A stretch of DNA of 64,000 nucleotides from Vibrio mediterranei (GCF_900088415.1 NZ_FLLQ01000003.1:62001-126000); one strand, 5' to 3'; numbered from the stretch's first letter, positions 29,947 to 41,196 are shown. Made by a program: numbers and translations. The notes: generated by a model from the sequence alone, not told the origin.

Positions 29947-30516
29947 TTAGGCATGCCCGACTTGCGTGGATAACTGGGCAATATCAATGCCAAGCATAGC
30001 AACGGCGGTGCTCCATCTTTCTTCGACTGGAGTATCGAAAATGATGCTCGGATCAGCTTCAATGGTTAACCAAGAGTTCTCAGCCAACTCAGATTCAAGT
30101 TGGCCGGCACTCCATCCAGAGTAGCCGAGAGCGACCAGGTAGTTATCAGGCTGTGCATCAGTACCGAGTACCGCCAGAATATCCTTTGAGGTCGTGACGG
30201 AAACCTTGTCCGTGATCTGTATGCTTGATTGATATTTATCTTTGGGTTTATGGAGGATAAAACCTCGATCTTCAGACACCGGCCCTCCATTTAGCACCGG
30301 TTCATCTAGGCTCTTACTGTGAGTAGTTTGAGAGGCAATGGGCAACTCGGCCTGCACTTGCTTGAGCATGTTGGCAACGGTGACATCAATAGGGGTATTG
30401 ATCATAATCCCCATTGCGCCTTCTTCATTATGTTCACACACATAAATGACACTGCGCTGAAAGTAGGGGTCTTGCATCCCTGGCATAGCAACAAGAAAAT
30501 GGTTGGCTAGGTTCAT
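29947..30516 (-). CDS. yqgE: YqgE/AlgH family protein (UPF0301)
   Basis: The 189-residue protein begins [23 protein letters not shown] and has [13 protein letters not shown] and [14 protein letters not shown], family hallmarks. Biochemical function unknown. The start at 30516 has GGAG eight bases upstream; an ATG codon directly before it is equally possible. It follows gshB by 17 bases. Confidence 0.9.
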   Translation of the reverse strand: MNLANHFLVAMPGMQDPYFQRSVIYVCEHNEEGAMGIMINTPIDVTVANMLKQVQAELPIASQTTHSKSLDEPVLNGGPVSEDRGFILHKPKDKYQSSIQITDKVSVTTSKDILAVLGTDAQPDNYLVALGYSGWSAGQLESELAENSWLTIEADPSIIFDTPVEERWSTAVAMLGIDIAQLSTQVGHA

Positions 30517-30533
30517 CATGGCCTCTCCCACGG

Positions 30534-31481
30534 TTACTTCCCTAAACGGCGCTCGATGGCATCCATCAGCTTGCCAGTAATAGAGATGTCAAAGGCTGCC
30601 TCAATCTCACGAATGCAAGTTGGGCTGGTTACATTGATTTCAGTTAGTTTGTCGCCAATCACATCCAGACCTACAAATATTAGGCCTTTCTCTTTTAAAG
30701 TTGGAGCAACGGCTTCGGCTATTTGCTTGTCTGTCTCACTTAAGGGACGAGCTTCACCGCGACCACCTGCAGCCAGGTTACCACGCGTTTCACCTTTCGC
30801 TGGAATGCGAGCTAAGCAATATGGCATAGGCTCTCCATCAACGACAAGGATGCGCTTGTCACCATTGCTGATGTCAGGAACAAAAGTCTGTGCCATCGCG
30901 TAGTTTTGACCATGATTGGTCAATGTTTCAATAATAACGGACACGTTAGGGTCATCTTGCTTAACGCGGAAAATGGAGGCTCCGCCCATACCATCTAGTG
31001 GTTTAAGAATAACGTCACCATGCTGGTCACGGAACTGCTTAATCTTCTCGGCTTTGCGAGTCACAATCGTCGTTGGAGTAAGCTCCGGGAACCAAGCTGT
31101 GAACAGCTTTTCGTTGCAGTCACGTAGACTTTGTGGCTTGTTAACGATTAATGTGCCTTTCTCCTCTGCGCGCTCAAGGATATATGTGGCGTAAATATAT
31201 TCAGTATCAAATGGTGGATCCTTGCGCATCAATACGGCATCAAGTTCTGACAGCTCAATAGTTTGCTCAGAAGTGAATTCATACCAACCATTTGGGTCTT
31301 CTTTCAGCGTGACAATCTTGGTATCGGCAACGGCTGTACCTTGATCTAAATGCAGATCGTTCATTTCCATATAATGGATTTCATAACCACGACGTTGGGC
31401 TTCCAACATCATTGCGAAACTAGAATCTTTCTTAATGTTGATGGATGAAATTGGATCCATCACGATACCGAGTTTGAGCAT
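30534..31481 (-). CDS. gshB: Glutathione synthetase
   Basis: Adds glycine to gamma-glutamylcysteine with ATP. The 315-residue ATP-grasp enzyme shows [42 protein letters not shown] and [12 protein letters not shown] with [13 protein letters not shown] at the C terminus. GGGAG precedes ATG. Between rsmE and yqgE. Confidence 0.96.
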   Translation of the reverse strand: MLKLGIVMDPISSINIKKDSSFAMMLEAQRRGYEIHYMEMNDLHLDQGTAVADTKIVTLKEDPNGWYEFTSEQTIELSELDAVLMRKDPPFDTEYIYATYILERAEEKGTLIVNKPQSLRDCNEKLFTAWFPELTPTTIVTRKAEKIKQFRDQHGDVILKPLDGMGGASIFRVKQDDPNVSVIIETLTNHGQNYAMAQTFVPDISNGDKRILVVDGEPMPYCLARIPAKGETRGNLAAGGRGEARPLSETDKQIAEAVAPTLKEKGLIFVGLDVIGDKLTEINVTSPTCIREIEAAFDISITGKLMDAIERRLGK

Positions 31482-31494
31482 TATTTTTCTCCCG

Positions 31495-32226
31495 TTAACC
31501 TAAATCGCCAAAGCGTACTTGCAGTGCAGTGATGGCTGTTAATGCCGCCGTTTCTGTTCGCAAAACACGAGGACCAAGCAGGGTTTCTTCGAATTGATAT
31601 TGTTCTGTCATTTCAATTTCTTGCGCCGATAGACCTCCTTCAGGGCCTATAAGCAGGCGAACCTTAGTAACAGGTTCTGGCAAGGTATTGATTGAATATT
31701 TCGCTCTTGGATGTAGGTTGAGCTTAAGGGCTTCCGATGGCTCTGCACACCATTGCTCTAACGACATAATCGGTCGAATTTCAGGAATGGTGTTACGCCC
31801 GCATTGTTCGCAAGCACTGATAGCAATCTTTTGCCATTGCTGCAGTTTCTTTTCAAAGCGTTTAGCATCGAGCTTAACGCCGCAGCGCTCTGAGATAAGC
31901 GGGGTGATGGTATTGACGCCTAACTCAACCGACTTTTGAATAGTGAACTCCATTTTGTCACCACGAGAAATGACCTGACCTAAATGCAGATCCAAAGGTG
32001 ATTCTATGCTGGCCGACACTTTTTCTTGTATGTCGACGTCCACATTCTTTTTGCCAATCTGAGTAATAGTGGCTGGAAATTCATGGCCCGAGCCATCAAA
32101 TAACAACACTTCTTGACCTTCTTTCATGCGCAATACGCGGCCCACATGGCCAGCGGCATCTTCACTTAGTGCAAGAGTCCCTAAAGCGTGGATTAGTTCA
32201 GGGTGATAGATACGAGGTATACGCAT
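31495..32226 (-). CDS. rsmE: 16S rRNA (uracil(1498)-N3)-methyltransferase RsmE
   Basis: SPOUT-class methyltransferase for U1498 of 16S rRNA. The 243-residue protein has an N-terminal PUA-like part ([12 protein letters not shown]), then the knot with [14 protein letters not shown] and [15 protein letters not shown], the SAM-binding signature. The ATG at 32226 has GGAAG five bases upstream. Confidence 0.95.
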   Translation of the reverse strand: MRIPRIYHPELIHALGTLALSEDAAGHVGRVLRMKEGQEVLLFDGSGHEFPATITQIGKKNVDVDIQEKVSASIESPLDLHLGQVISRGDKMEFTIQKSVELGVNTITPLISERCGVKLDAKRFEKKLQQWQKIAISACEQCGRNTIPEIRPIMSLEQWCAEPSEALKLNLHPRAKYSINTLPEPVTKVRLLIGPEGGLSAQEIEMTEQYQFEETLLGPRVLRTETAALTAITALQVRFGDLG

Positions 32227-32306
32227 AAAAACTTCCAAAGAACAAAACTGTATAGAGGTATAAGATGGATGCCCGCCCTTAAAATTACAAGGGCTGGCGT
32301 CTCGAT

Positions 32307-33017
32307 TTAGCTAGGATTTTTACAGGCTTCTGCCACAAATGGGTTATCGTTGCCTTGAATACGCTTGATGCGCTCATTGCGAGTGCACTCCCAAGTGTCG
32401 ACAGGGTAAGTTTTATTCCAAGCTTGCATTAACTGTGTTTGTTGTTTGGATAGCTTAAACCCGTACTCTTTACTCATATATAAGTAGGTACGAGCGATGG
32501 AACCTTTAGCTCGGTCTGGTGGCATGACTTTGCGTTGTTTGAAGTTGACTTGCATTTCGCAACGGCCATAGCTGACGCCATCAATACCATTCCACTGAGA
32601 GAAGTTGTAATTGGAGCGGTCGCCATTGACTTCACCGATAGCCGGTGTGAGATTGTGTAAATCTGCCTCCATTAATTTGAAAGCTTTATCGTTTCGAGTG
32701 CAGTTCTTCCGGCCACCTTCTTGCCAGCATTGACGCTGGTGGCCAAATTGCCATGCGGGTACGACATGTTCCCATTCAATACGACTTGCACGTTTCTGCT
32801 GTTTGCGGACTTGATAACCACAAGATGACAGGTCTGGAACGCCTCTTTTGCCTTGCCATTGAATATCACACCCACAGTAAAAACTGATAGGGTGATCCGC
32901 ATAGATTTTGACGGCTTCTTTCTTCGCTTTGCTAAAGCTACTAGGTGGAGCACTAAGCGCTGAGAATGAGGTTAAACCGATGAATAGCGCCAAGACAAAA
33001 GATAAATAACGATTCAT
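32307..33017 (-). CDS. endA: Periplasmic/secreted endonuclease I (Dns/Vvn type)
   Basis: Nonspecific DNase/RNase kept in the periplasm or secreted. A signal peptide (about residues 1-22, ending SALSA) precedes the mature domain. The beta-beta-alpha-metal active site is [11 protein letters not shown] (E83, H84), with N131 in GEVNGDRSN. Eight cysteines can form the disulfides of the Vvn structure. In vibrios such nucleases degrade extracellular DNA and limit DNA uptake. 236 residues, full length. Confidence 0.95.
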   Translation of the reverse strand: MNRYLSFVLALFIGLTSFSALSAPPSSFSKAKKEAVKIYADHPISFYCGCDIQWQGKRGVPDLSSCGYQVRKQQKRASRIEWEHVVPAWQFGHQRQCWQEGGRKNCTRNDKAFKLMEADLHNLTPAIGEVNGDRSNYNFSQWNGIDGVSYGRCEMQVNFKQRKVMPPDRAKGSIARTYLYMSKEYGFKLSKQQTQLMQAWNKTYPVDTWECTRNERIKRIQGNDNPFVAEACKNPS

Positions 33018-33114
33018 TGCAAGTCTTTAAAAAGGTTGAGATAACCTAGTTTAACTCGCAAAAAGTGCCTAATCTACCGATAGATATGTAGATTACTCGG
33101 CAAAGACCCTCAAT

Positions 33115-33624
33115 TTAACTGAATTGTTTGCCCGTGAATTCAATTTGGCTGCCACATTTTCGGCAACGATAACTGGCCTGCTGACGCATCACTTTGTTGT
33201 GTCTTCTTATGGAGACGGGGAAAGTGTCGCACTGACAGCGGTATTCGAAGGTACGACCTTGAACGGATTGAACATTCATAGAATGTGTGGTCTTCGGTGT
33301 TAACGAAAAGACTTGGCTCATAACCATTTGCCACTCCGCTCCATGTGGGCGCACTCGACCAAAGCACGCAAACGTAATGAGATGAGCGACTTCATGTGGA
33401 ATCACTTCGTTGATAAAAGCTTGTTGGTTCTCGGCAAACAAGACAGGGTTTAATCGTATCTCCCACGCTTGCAAGTAGGCTTTTCCCGCCGCTTTGCCAC
33501 GAAGTTGATAGTTTAGGGCGGGCATAGGAAAGTCTCGCTCTAAGTAGTGGCGAGCCTGTTCGATACATTGTGCTAGCTTTTTTACTGCGAGGTAGTGCAG
33601 CTCTTCGGATGGAGATGATTTCAT
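33115..33624 (-). CDS. sprT: SprT-family zinc metalloprotease-like protein
   Basis: The 169-residue protein has the HEVAH zinc-binding motif (77-81) in a SprT/Spartan-like domain and a C-terminal zinc ribbon (YRCQC ... YRCRKCG). The cellular role in bacteria is not established. In E. coli sprT also adjoins endA. The ribosome site is weak. Confidence 0.92.
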   Translation of the reverse strand: MKSSPSEELHYLAVKKLAQCIEQARHYLERDFPMPALNYQLRGKAAGKAYLQAWEIRLNPVLFAENQQAFINEVIPHEVAHLITFACFGRVRPHGAEWQMVMSQVFSLTPKTTHSMNVQSVQGRTFEYRCQCDTFPVSIRRHNKVMRQQASYRCRKCGSQIEFTGKQFS

Positions 33625-33639
33625 TTAACTCAATCAAAA

Positions 33640-33668
33640 AATAACGCCCAAATGAGGGCGTTATTCTA
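33640..33668 (-). terminator. Rho-independent terminator of the DUF2189 gene
   Basis: A 10-bp perfect stem (arms 33640-33649 and 33656-33665); on the minus strand it is followed by TTTTTG. Confidence 0.8.
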
Positions 33669-33706
33669 GAGACATTGGTTATGTTTGCAATATATTGCTC
33701 GATGGC

Positions 33707-34501
33707 TTAAGGATGATGTTTTTTCTTAATGGTCTCGTGATAAGCGTGCCATGTACCATAGCCTAGGATTGGCATAGTAATGATCATCCCAATGCCATAG
33801 GTAGCGAAGCCAATCAAGATACCGCCACAGATTACCAACGCCCAAACAATCATGGCTGGTATATTCGATTTGACCGCATTGAAGCTAGTAAACACGGCGG
33901 TCATCACATCGACGCGTCTCTCCATCATGAGTGGAATCGAGAACGCTGAAATGCTGAAGATAATCGAAGCAATCACAGCTCCAATAACACTACCCGTAAT
34001 CAAAAATGGTGCAAAATCAGTCAAGGGGGCGCCTTGCACAGAAGGGTAGAGAGCGTGCAACAAGGCTGCGATTCTCATCCAGAAAATCATCGCTACAGCG
34101 AGTAAAACAGCAAATGCCCACTGTGAGGTGGAATTTCTACCGATGGCTTTCATGGAGTGGAACAGACTGGGTTTGTGTCCTTTTTCTCTTTCCCAAGCAG
34201 CGTCATACAATCCAAGTGCCAAAAATGGCCCTATGAGCATATAAACCACCAAACTCGGCATGATGACCAGATGAGTTCCTTGCCATTGTACTAATAGCAC
34301 AATCGCGACAGCGGCAGCAGTAAAGCATAAGCCATAAAATGCGCTGATAATTGGCATCCGAATAAGGTCATGCAAACCAAGTGCTAACCAGTGAAATGGT
34401 GCTGACACACTCAGTTGATTGCAAGGAATAGTTTTAGCGTAATCTTGATCCCTGACTTCGTGTTTCTTGTGGAAGTCGTCGGTATTTACAGTTCGAGGCA
34501 T
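33707..34501 (-). CDS. DUF2189-family integral membrane protein
   Basis: The 264-residue protein has about six hydrophobic segments after a polar N-terminal tail, including PFLALGLYDAAWEREKGHKP between spans. That matches the DUF2189 family of unknown function. The start at 34501 has GGGAGG close upstream. Its 5' leader is long and strongly structured (see the separate entry), which suggests RNA-level control. Confidence 0.8.
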   Translation of the reverse strand: MPRTVNTDDFHKKHEVRDQDYAKTIPCNQLSVSAPFHWLALGLHDLIRMPIISAFYGLCFTAAAVAIVLLVQWQGTHLVIMPSLVVYMLIGPFLALGLYDAAWEREKGHKPSLFHSMKAIGRNSTSQWAFAVLLAVAMIFWMRIAALLHALYPSVQGAPLTDFAPFLITGSVIGAVIASIIFSISAFSIPLMMERRVDVMTAVFTSFNAVKSNIPAMIVWALVICGGILIGFATYGIGMIITMPILGYGTWHAYHETIKKKHHP

Positions 34502-34680
34502 ATGTCCTCCCTGATTTGACAAACTGGCCTACGTTTCTCAGGGCATGGCGCTAACGATGCTGGTTATTCAGCACGAACAGATCTAGCAAAGTGTCGTTGT
34601 TTAGCGTCTTCCCCTCATAAGTGCTCTGTTTACAGTACGAACCTCAGACCTGAAAAGGTCTGTTTGCAAGGGCACTTTTG
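34502..34680 (-). ncRNA. Candidate structured 5' leader of the DUF2189 gene
   Basis: On the minus strand the leader folds by eye into two blocks. Block one is an outer stem AAGTGC (34671-34676) with GCACTT (34619-34624) enclosing the hairpin CAGACC-TTTTCA-GGTCTG. Block two begins GAGGGGAAGACGCTAA and closes through CATCGTTAGCG, then CCATGCCCTGAGAAACG runs to the ribosome site. The GGGGA start and the CCCTGAGA loop recall metabolite- or metal-sensing leaders, but it does not match a class I can name. Riboswitch status is unproven. Confidence 0.42.
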
Positions 34681-34799
34681 ATTAACTATTAACCGAGTTG
34701 TGAGAAAACACAATTTTTAGAAGGGTATAAATCGCGTGCTGCAATATCCACTTTTAACAATGTTGCAACAAAGTGTTTGAAATGGTTAGCAATAAATAC

Positions 34800-34834
34800 A
34801 AAAAAGCCTTCAAAAAATATTTTGAAGGCTTTTT
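34800..34834 (-). terminator. Rho-independent terminator of metK
   Basis: AAAAAGCCTTCAAAA-AATA-TTTTGAAGGCTTTTT, a 15-bp stem that would work on both strands; it lies about 25 bases past the metK stop. Confidence 0.92.
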
Positions 34835-34859
34835 AGAGTATTAGTTCAGAGTTGGCAGA

Positions 34860-36011
34860 TTATAAACCAGCAAAGTCGCGTAGGATTGCTGCTTTGTCTG
34901 TCGCTTCCCATGGGAACTCTTCACGACCGAAGTGACCGTATGCTGCTGTCTTCTTATAGATTGGCTGAAGAAGGTTTAGCATCTCTTGCAGACCATATGG
35001 ACGTAGGTCGAAGTTTTGACGTACTGCTTCGACGATGATGTCGTGAGATACTTTTTCAGTACCGAATGTTTCCACCATGATAGAGGTTGGATCAGCAACA
35101 CCGATAGCGTAAGAAAGTTGGATTTCACAACGATCTGCCATGCCAGCAGCAACAATGTTTTTCGCTACATAACGTGCTGCATATGCTGCAGAGCGGTCTA
35201 CTTTTGATGGATCTTTACCAGAGAATGCACCACCACCGTGACGAGCTGCGCCGCCGTATGTATCAACGATGATCTTACGACCTGTTAGACCACAGTCACC
35301 CATTGGACCACCGATTACGAAACGACCGGTTGGGTTGATGAAGAAGTTAGTTTCTTTGTTGATCCACTCTGATGGTAGTACTGGTTTGATGATCTCTTCC
35401 ATCACTGCTTCGCGTAGGTCTGGTGTAGAGATTGAATCACAGTGCTGAGTTGAAAGAACAACGGCATCGATACCAACGATCTTACCTTGATCGTACTGGA
35501 ACGTTACCTGAGATTTAGCGTCTGGGCGCAACCAAGGTAGAGTACCGTTCTTACGCACTTCCGCTTGTTTTTGAACAAGACGGTGAGAGTAAGTAATAGG
35601 AGCTGGCATTAGAATGTCAGTTTCGTTAGTTGCATAACCGAACATGATGCCTTGGTCACCAGCGCCTTGCTCTTTAGGATCTGCTTTATCAACGCCTTGG
35701 TTGATGTCTGGAGACTGTTTACCGATAGTGTTTAGTACCGCACAAGAATCAGCGTCAAAGCCCATATCTGAATGAACGTAACCGATCTCACGAACAGTTT
35801 CACGAGTCAATTCTTCGATATCAACCCATGCTGAAGTAGTGATCTCACCACCTACCATCACCATGCCAGTCTTAACGTACGTTTCACAAGCAACACGTGC
35901 TTTTGGGTCTTGTTCTAGGATTGCATCAAGTACCGCATCAGAAATTTGGTCAGCGATTTTATCTGGATGACCTTCTGATACAGATTCAGAAGTAAACAGG
36001 TGCTTAGCCAT
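34860..36011 (-). CDS. metK: S-adenosylmethionine synthetase
   Basis: Makes SAM from methionine and ATP. The 383-residue protein has GHPDK (14-18), the ATP loop [12 protein letters not shown], and [16 protein letters not shown], as in E. coli. GGAG precedes ATG by six bases. Met boxes upstream indicate MetJ repression. Its product feeds the SAH-LuxS branch whose last enzyme is also in this window. Confidence 0.98.
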   Translation of the reverse strand: MAKHLFTSESVSEGHPDKIADQISDAVLDAILEQDPKARVACETYVKTGMVMVGGEITTSAWVDIEELTRETVREIGYVHSDMGFDADSCAVLNTIGKQSPDINQGVDKADPKEQGAGDQGIMFGYATNETDILMPAPITYSHRLVQKQAEVRKNGTLPWLRPDAKSQVTFQYDQGKIVGIDAVVLSTQHCDSISTPDLREAVMEEIIKPVLPSEWINKETNFFINPTGRFVIGGPMGDCGLTGRKIIVDTYGGAARHGGGAFSGKDPSKVDRSAAYAARYVAKNIVAAGMADRCEIQLSYAIGVADPTSIMVETFGTEKVSHDIIVEAVRQNFDLRPYGLQEMLNLLQPIYKKTAAYGHFGREEFPWEATDKAAILRDFAGL

Positions 36012-36079
36012 GAGAGCTCCAATTACATTTTAAAGTGAGAATATCGTACTCACTTATAGAAAATTCAATGATATATTGT

Positions 36080-36103
36080 AGGTGTATCTACATCTAGACG
36101 TCT
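36080..36103 (-). promoter_or_regulatory. Array of MetJ operator boxes upstream of metK
   Basis: Three adjacent 8-bp boxes: AGGTGTAT, CTACATCT and a perfect AGACGTCT (36096-36103). The outer boxes match the consensus at 5 of 8 positions each. The remaining 36012-36336 region, shared with divergent tkt, is AT-rich without a clear further element. Confidence 0.7.
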
Positions 36104-36336
36104 ATTCTATTCATCAATGTTCGATTAGCAAGCGATTTTTGCTTTTAAGTTATAGCCAATCGTTTGCCTGTTTTTGTCAAAGAAACGCGCTTTAGTACGA
36201 CATTATCGCGGCAAAAAGCCAAAAAATGACGGTAAAACGTTTGCAGAGAGTATGGGGCTTTGCGACAATAGCGCCGCTGATTATTCGTTCAGCTTATGAA
36301 AAACTTGGAATTCGCTTAATGCACTCAGGAGCCTAC

Positions 36337-38331
36337 ATGTCTTCTCGTAAACAACTCGCTAATGCAATCCGCGCGCTAAGCATGGATGGTGTTCAACAAG
36401 CTAACTCAGGTCACCCAGGTGCACCAATGGGTATGGCAGATATCGCTGAAGTTCTTTGGCGTTCTCACCTAAATCACAACCCGTCAAACCCAGAGTGGGC
36501 TGACCGCGACCGTTTCGTACTGTCAAACGGCCACGGCTCAATGCTGATTTACTCTCTGCTTCACCTAAGCGGTTACGAGCTATCAATTGACGATCTTAAA
36601 AACTTCCGTCAACTGCACTCAAAAACACCAGGTCATCCAGAGTACGGCTACGCACCAGGTATCGAGACGACGACTGGCCCTCTAGGTCAAGGCATCACTA
36701 ACGCGGTTGGTATGGCGATTGCTGAGAAATCTCTTGCAGCTCAGTTCAACAAAGAAGGTCACGATATCGTTGACCACTTCACTTATGTCTTCATGGGTGA
36801 TGGCTGTCTGATGGAAGGTATCTCTCACGAAGCGTGTTCACTAGCGGGTACCCTAGGTCTGGGTAAGCTGATCGCTTTCTGGGACGACAACGGCATCTCT
36901 ATCGATGGTGAAGTGGAAGGTTGGTTCTCTGATGACACACCTAAGCGCTTCGAAGCATACGGCTGGCACGTAATTCCTGCAGTAGACGGTCACGATGCTG
37001 ATGCAATCAATGCAGCGATTGAAGCGGCAAAAGCGGATCCTCGTCCAACACTAATTTGTACTAAAACCATCATCGGTTTTGGTTCACCAAATAAAGCGGG
37101 CTCTCACGACTGTCACGGTGCACCACTAGGTCACGACGAAATTGCAGCAGCACGTGAATTCCTGGGTTGGGAACACGGTCCATTCGAAATCCCTGCTGAC
37201 ATCAAAGCAGAGTGGGATGCAAACGAAGCGGGTAGCGCAAAAGAAGCAGCTTGGAACGAGAAGCTAGCGGCTTATGAAGCGGCTTACCCAGAACTAGCGG
37301 CTGAGTTTAAGCGTCGTGTGAACGGTGAGCTTCCTGCTCAATGGGAACAAGAAGCAAGCAAGATCATTGCTGATCTTCAAGCGAACCCAGCAAACATTGC
37401 GTCTCGTAAAGCGTCTCAAAATGCTCTAGAAGCGTTCGGTAAGATGCTTCCAGAATTCATGGGCGGCTCTGCTGACCTTGCACCATCAAACCTCACTATG
37501 TGGTCTGGCTCTCAGTCGCTAACGGCTGACGATGCGTCTGGTAACTACATCCACTACGGTGTACGTGAATTCGGTATGACGGCGATCATCAATGGTATCG
37601 CTCTGCACGGTGGTTTCGTCCCTTACGGTGCAACCTTCCTAATGTTCATGGAATACGCTCGTAACGCAATGCGCATGGCTGCACTGATGAAAGTGCAAAA
37701 CATCCAAGTTTACACTCACGATTCTATCGGTCTGGGTGAAGATGGCCCGACACACCAACCGGTTGAGCAAATCGCATCACTACGCGTAACGCCAAACATG
37801 AGCACATGGCGCCCATGTGACCAAGTAGAGTCTGCGGTTGCTTGGAAATACGCGATTGAGCGTAAAGACGGTCCAACATCGCTAATCTTCTCTCGTCAAA
37901 ATCTTGCACAACAAGATCGTGACGCAGAGCAGCTAGCCAATGTTGCTAAGGGTGGTTACATCCTGAAAGACTGTGAAGGTACACCTGAGCTGATCCTTAT
38001 CGCTACTGGCTCTGAAGTTGAGCTAGCAACAAACGCTTACGCTGAACTGACGGCTGAAGGTAAGAAGGTACGTGTAGTGTCTCTTCCTTCTACTGACGTA
38101 TTTGATGCGCAAGATGAAGCATACCGTGAAGCAGTTCTTCCAGCGGCAGTGACTAAGCGTATTGCTGTTGAAGCAGGTATTGCGGATTACTGGTACAAGT
38201 ATGTTGGCTTCGGTGGCAAGATCATCGGCATGACAACATTCGGTGAATCTGCGCCAGCGGGTGAGCTGTTTAAGATGTTTGGCTTCACAACTGAAAACGT
38301 TGTAAACACAGCAAAAGAGCTACTTGCTTAA
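36337..38331 (+). CDS. tkt: Transketolase
   Basis: Thiamine-diphosphate enzyme of the pentose phosphate pathway, moving two-carbon units between sugar phosphates. 664 residues. Motifs: [17 protein letters not shown], the ThDP/metal site [13 protein letters not shown], the second domain GVREFGMTA, and [20 protein letters not shown] lies six bases before the ATG at 36337; the frame runs 37 codons further upstream but that part is not family-like. Codon choice looks like a highly expressed gene. Confidence 0.97.
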   Translation: MSSRKQLANAIRALSMDGVQQANSGHPGAPMGMADIAEVLWRSHLNHNPSNPEWADRDRFVLSNGHGSMLIYSLLHLSGYELSIDDLKNFRQLHSKTPGHPEYGYAPGIETTTGPLGQGITNAVGMAIAEKSLAAQFNKEGHDIVDHFTYVFMGDGCLMEGISHEACSLAGTLGLGKLIAFWDDNGISIDGEVEGWFSDDTPKRFEAYGWHVIPAVDGHDADAINAAIEAAKADPRPTLICTKTIIGFGSPNKAGSHDCHGAPLGHDEIAAAREFLGWEHGPFEIPADIKAEWDANEAGSAKEAAWNEKLAAYEAAYPELAAEFKRRVNGELPAQWEQEASKIIADLQANPANIASRKASQNALEAFGKMLPEFMGGSADLAPSNLTMWSGSQSLTADDASGNYIHYGVREFGMTAIINGIALHGGFVPYGATFLMFMEYARNAMRMAALMKVQNIQVYTHDSIGLGEDGPTHQPVEQIASLRVTPNMSTWRPCDQVESAVAWKYAIERKDGPTSLIFSRQNLAQQDRDAEQLANVAKGGYILKDCEGTPELILIATGSEVELATNAYAELTAEGKKVRVVSLPSTDVFDAQDEAYREAVLPAAVTKRIAVEAGIADYWYKYVGFGGKIIGMTTFGESAPAGELFKMFGFTTENVVNTAKELLA

Positions 38332-38363
38332 TTAGAAGACTCAATAAGCACCGTTAGTACATG

Positions 38364-38394
38364 AAAAGCCGAGCCTTAGAGCTCGGCTTTTTTA
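38364..38394. terminator. Terminator between tkt and the zinc-ribbon gene
   Basis: AAAAGCCGAGC-CTTAGA-GCTCGGCTTTTTT; can serve both converging genes. Confidence 0.9.
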
Positions 38395-38397
38395 TGG

Positions 38398-38628
38398 CTA
38401 TTCAAATTCACTACCTTTGTTATCCAACTCGCGTCTGCCACAGATTTGGCAGGTGACATAGCGGTCCATATCATAGTAGTGCCCGCCATTGATAAACGCG
38501 TGCAGCAATAACTTAATTCGACCAAGGATCTTTGGGTCTTTGTCATAGCGACTTGGTTTACGTATCAAGACTTCGTTATGAACAGTTTCTTTATTACATG
38601 ATTGGCAGTAATGCTGACCAGTAAACAT
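38398..38628 (-). CDS. Small zinc-ribbon-like protein of unknown function
   Basis: The 76-residue protein has two CxxC pairs, CQSCN (8-12) and CQICGRR (60-66), with a basic middle part. This is a likely zinc ribbon. AGGAGGT lies five bases before the ATG, so it is very probably translated. Probably conserved in vibrios (from memory only); it lies between tkt and epd and points the other way. No function can be assigned. Confidence 0.7.
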   Translation of the reverse strand: MFTGQHYCQSCNKETVHNEVLIRKPSRYDKDPKILGRIKLLLHAFINGGHYYDMDRYVTCQICGRRELDNKGSEFE

Positions 38629-38817
38629 GGGACACCTCCTGTGCAGTGAAAACGAGGTCGTTAAATGGCACGAGAGATGCCCCCTTTAATCATGGTAGCA
38701 GAGTGAACTTTTAGCGGATGGCGTGTTTTGGAGACTTGCCTCGCAACTGTTAATGCGAAATGACAGTTGATCGGTTACTATGCATACCTTCATAACGTGA
38801 ACTAAGGATGTAGTGCG

Positions 38818-39843
38818 ATGTTAAAAGTGGCTATTAATGGCTTTGGTCGCATTGGACGAAATGTACTTCGAGCAATCTATGAAAGCGGCAAAAACGATAA
38901 AATACAAGTCGTCGCGGTCAACGAGCTTGCTCAACCTGAAGCAATGGCACATTTGCTTCAATACGATACTAGTCATGGTCGATTTGCCAAGAAGATCTCT
39001 CACGATCAAGAGCACCTGTATGTTAATCACTGCGATGGCAAGTTCGATACGATTCGAATTTTACACTCTGCTGAGATAAATTTGCTGCCTTGGCGTAATT
39101 TGGACGTTGATATCGTCTTGGATTGCACTGGGGTATTTGGTTGCCGTGCCGATGGCCTAGAACATATCGCTGCGGGTGCTAAAAAAGTACTATTTTCTCA
39201 CCCTGGTTCACACGATCTTGATAACACTATTATTTATGGTGTGAATCATGACTCCTTGACACAAGAGCAGGTTATTGTTTCTAACGGCTCTTGCACCACT
39301 AACTGTATTGTTCCTGTCATTCAAGCGTTAGACGAAGCATTCGGCATCGATTCCGGTACCATTACCACTATTCACTCGGCGATGAATGACCAACAAGTTA
39401 TTGATGCTTATCATAGTGACTTACGAAGAACGCGTGCTGCGAGCCATTCTATCATTCCAGTTGATACTAAATTGCATAAAGGTATTGAGCGCATTTTTCC
39501 GAAATTTTCTAACAAATTTGAAGCAATTTCTGTCAGAGTGCCAACAATTAACGTCACCGCTATGGATTTAAGTGTAACTATAAATACGAATGTGAAAGTT
39601 AATGACGTAAATCAAGTCATTATTAACGCATCTCGGTGTACATTAGACGGCATTGTTGACTATACTGAAGCACCGCTGGTTTCGATAGACTTTAACCATG
39701 ACCCACACAGTGCCATTGTCGATGGGACACAGACCCGAGTAAGCGATGGTCGCTTGGTCAAGATGTTGGTTTGGTGTGACAACGAGTGGGGCTTTGCTAA
39801 TCGTATGTTAGACACTGCTTTAGCAATGCAGGCGTCCAAGTAG
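38818..39843 (+). CDS. epd: D-erythrose-4-phosphate dehydrogenase Epd
   Basis: Oxidises erythrose 4-phosphate toward pyridoxal phosphate synthesis. The 341-residue GAPDH-fold protein has GFGRIGRN (8-15), the catalytic SCTTNC (C159), and [26 protein letters not shown], which is the Epd-type rather than GapA-type segment. The epd-pgk-fba order supports this. Codon use is less optimised and more AT-rich than pgk and fba downstream. Ribosome site weak. Confidence 0.93.
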   Translation: MLKVAINGFGRIGRNVLRAIYESGKNDKIQVVAVNELAQPEAMAHLLQYDTSHGRFAKKISHDQEHLYVNHCDGKFDTIRILHSAEINLLPWRNLDVDIVLDCTGVFGCRADGLEHIAAGAKKVLFSHPGSHDLDNTIIYGVNHDSLTQEQVIVSNGSCTTNCIVPVIQALDEAFGIDSGTITTIHSAMNDQQVIDAYHSDLRRTRAASHSIIPVDTKLHKGIERIFPKFSNKFEAISVRVPTINVTAMDLSVTINTNVKVNDVNQVIINASRCTLDGIVDYTEAPLVSIDFNHDPHSAIVDGTQTRVSDGRLVKMLVWCDNEWGFANRMLDTALAMQASK

Positions 39844-39865
39844 TATCAAGGGCGCAATTTGGGAA

Positions 39866-39896
39866 AATATTAATTTCGATGCTTGAAATTAATATT
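39866..39896 (+). repeat. 12-bp inverted repeat between epd and pgk
   Basis: AATATTAATTTC (39866-39877) and its perfect complement GAAATTAATATT (39885-39896) with a seven-base loop. TTGGG and CCCAA flank it further out. No T run follows. It may be an operator, or an mRNA processing or stability element ahead of pgk. Confidence 0.6.
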
Positions 39897-39995
39897 CATA
39901 AGCCCAATATAAGTAAGCAGTTGATGATTTCCAAAACTTGGCAAGAAGCCGGGTTTTCAAAAACTTTATTTATTTTTTAGTTGAGAGGACTAAAC

Positions 39996-41159
39996 ATGTC
40001 TGTAATCAAGATGACTGACCTGGAACTAGCAGGTAAACGCGTATTTATCCGTGCGGATCTGAACGTACCTGTAAAAGACGGTAAAGTAACTTCTGACGCG
40101 CGTATCCTAGCGTCTCTACCAACCATCAAGCACTGCCTAGAAGCTGGCGCTAAAGTAATGGTTACGTCTCACCTAGGTCGTCCTACTGAAGGCGAGTACG
40201 CAGAAGAGTTCTCTCTACAACCAGTTGTAAACTACCTAAACGACGCTCTTGATTGCGAAGTTAAGCTAGCAAAAGACTACCTTGAAGGCCTTGAGCTAAA
40301 CACAGGTGAACTTGTTGTTCTTGAAAACGTTCGCTTCAACAAAGGCGAGAAGAAGAACGAAGAAGAACTATCTAAGAAATACGCAGCACTATGTGACATC
40401 TTCGTTATGGATGCATTCGGTACAGCTCACCGTGCACAAGCATCTACTCACGGCGTTGGCATGAACGCACCAGTTGCGTGTGCAGGTCCTCTACTAGCTA
40501 ACGAACTAGAAGCGCTAGGTAAAGCAATGGATAAGCCAGCTCGTCCAATGGTTGCTATCGTAGGCGGTTCTAAAGTTTCGACTAAGCTAACGGTTCTTGA
40601 ATCTCTATCTAAAATCGCTGACCAACTTGTTGTTGGCGGTGGTATTGCGAACACGTTCATCGCAGCTGCGGGTCACAACGTAGGTAAGTCTCTTTACGAA
40701 GCAGACCTAGTAGACACTGCTAAGAAGCTAATGGATGAGTGTGCAATTCCAGTGGCAACTGACGTTGCATGTGCAAAAGCATTCGACGAGAACGCTGAAG
40801 CAGAAATCAAACACGTTTCTGAAGTTCAAGACGACGATATGATTTTCGACCTAGGTCCAGATTCAACAGCTGAACTAGCGAAAATCCTAAAAGATGCTAA
40901 AACTATCCTATGGAACGGCCCTGTAGGTGTATTCGAGTTCAAGAACTTCGAAGCAGGTACTGAAGGCATTTCTAAAGCGATCGCTGAATCAGACGGTTTC
41001 TCTGTAGCAGGTGGTGGTGACACGCTAGCGGCTATCGACAAGTTCGGTATCAAAGCTGACGTTTCTTACATCTCTACAGGTGGCGGTGCATTCCTTGAGT
41101 TCGTTGAAGGTAAAGTACTACCAGCAGTAGCAATGCTTGAAGAGCGTGCTAAAGCATAA
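39996..41159 (+). CDS. pgk: Phosphoglycerate kinase
   Basis: Makes ATP from 1,3-bisphosphoglycerate in glycolysis. The 387-residue protein has [39 protein letters not shown] and the C-terminal GGGDTLAAI and [10 protein letters not shown]. The ATG at 39996 has GAGAGGA upstream. Strongly biased codon use signals high expression. Confidence 0.98.
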   Translation: MSVIKMTDLELAGKRVFIRADLNVPVKDGKVTSDARILASLPTIKHCLEAGAKVMVTSHLGRPTEGEYAEEFSLQPVVNYLNDALDCEVKLAKDYLEGLELNTGELVVLENVRFNKGEKKNEEELSKKYAALCDIFVMDAFGTAHRAQASTHGVGMNAPVACAGPLLANELEALGKAMDKPARPMVAIVGGSKVSTKLTVLESLSKIADQLVVGGGIANTFIAAAGHNVGKSLYEADLVDTAKKLMDECAIPVATDVACAKAFDENAEAEIKHVSEVQDDDMIFDLGPDSTAELAKILKDAKTILWNGPVGVFEFKNFEAGTEGISKAIAESDGFSVAGGGDTLAAIDKFGIKADVSYISTGGGAFLEFVEGKVLPAVAMLEERAKA

Positions 41160-41167
41160 TCATCTTT

Positions 41168-41196
41168 ATAGAGCGGGCTTATTGGTCCGCTTTTAT
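41168..41196 (+). terminator. Weak terminator between pgk and fbaA
   Basis: AGCGG-GCTTATTGGT-CCGCT followed by TTTATC. The stem is short, so read-through to fbaA is likely. Confidence 0.5.

Noticed and set aside
34502..34620. Calling the DUF2189 leader a yybP-ykoY (manganese) riboswitch
   Set aside because: It has a GGGGA start, but the conserved GGGGAGUAG and the later ACAUC/GAGACC elements of that class are not seen.
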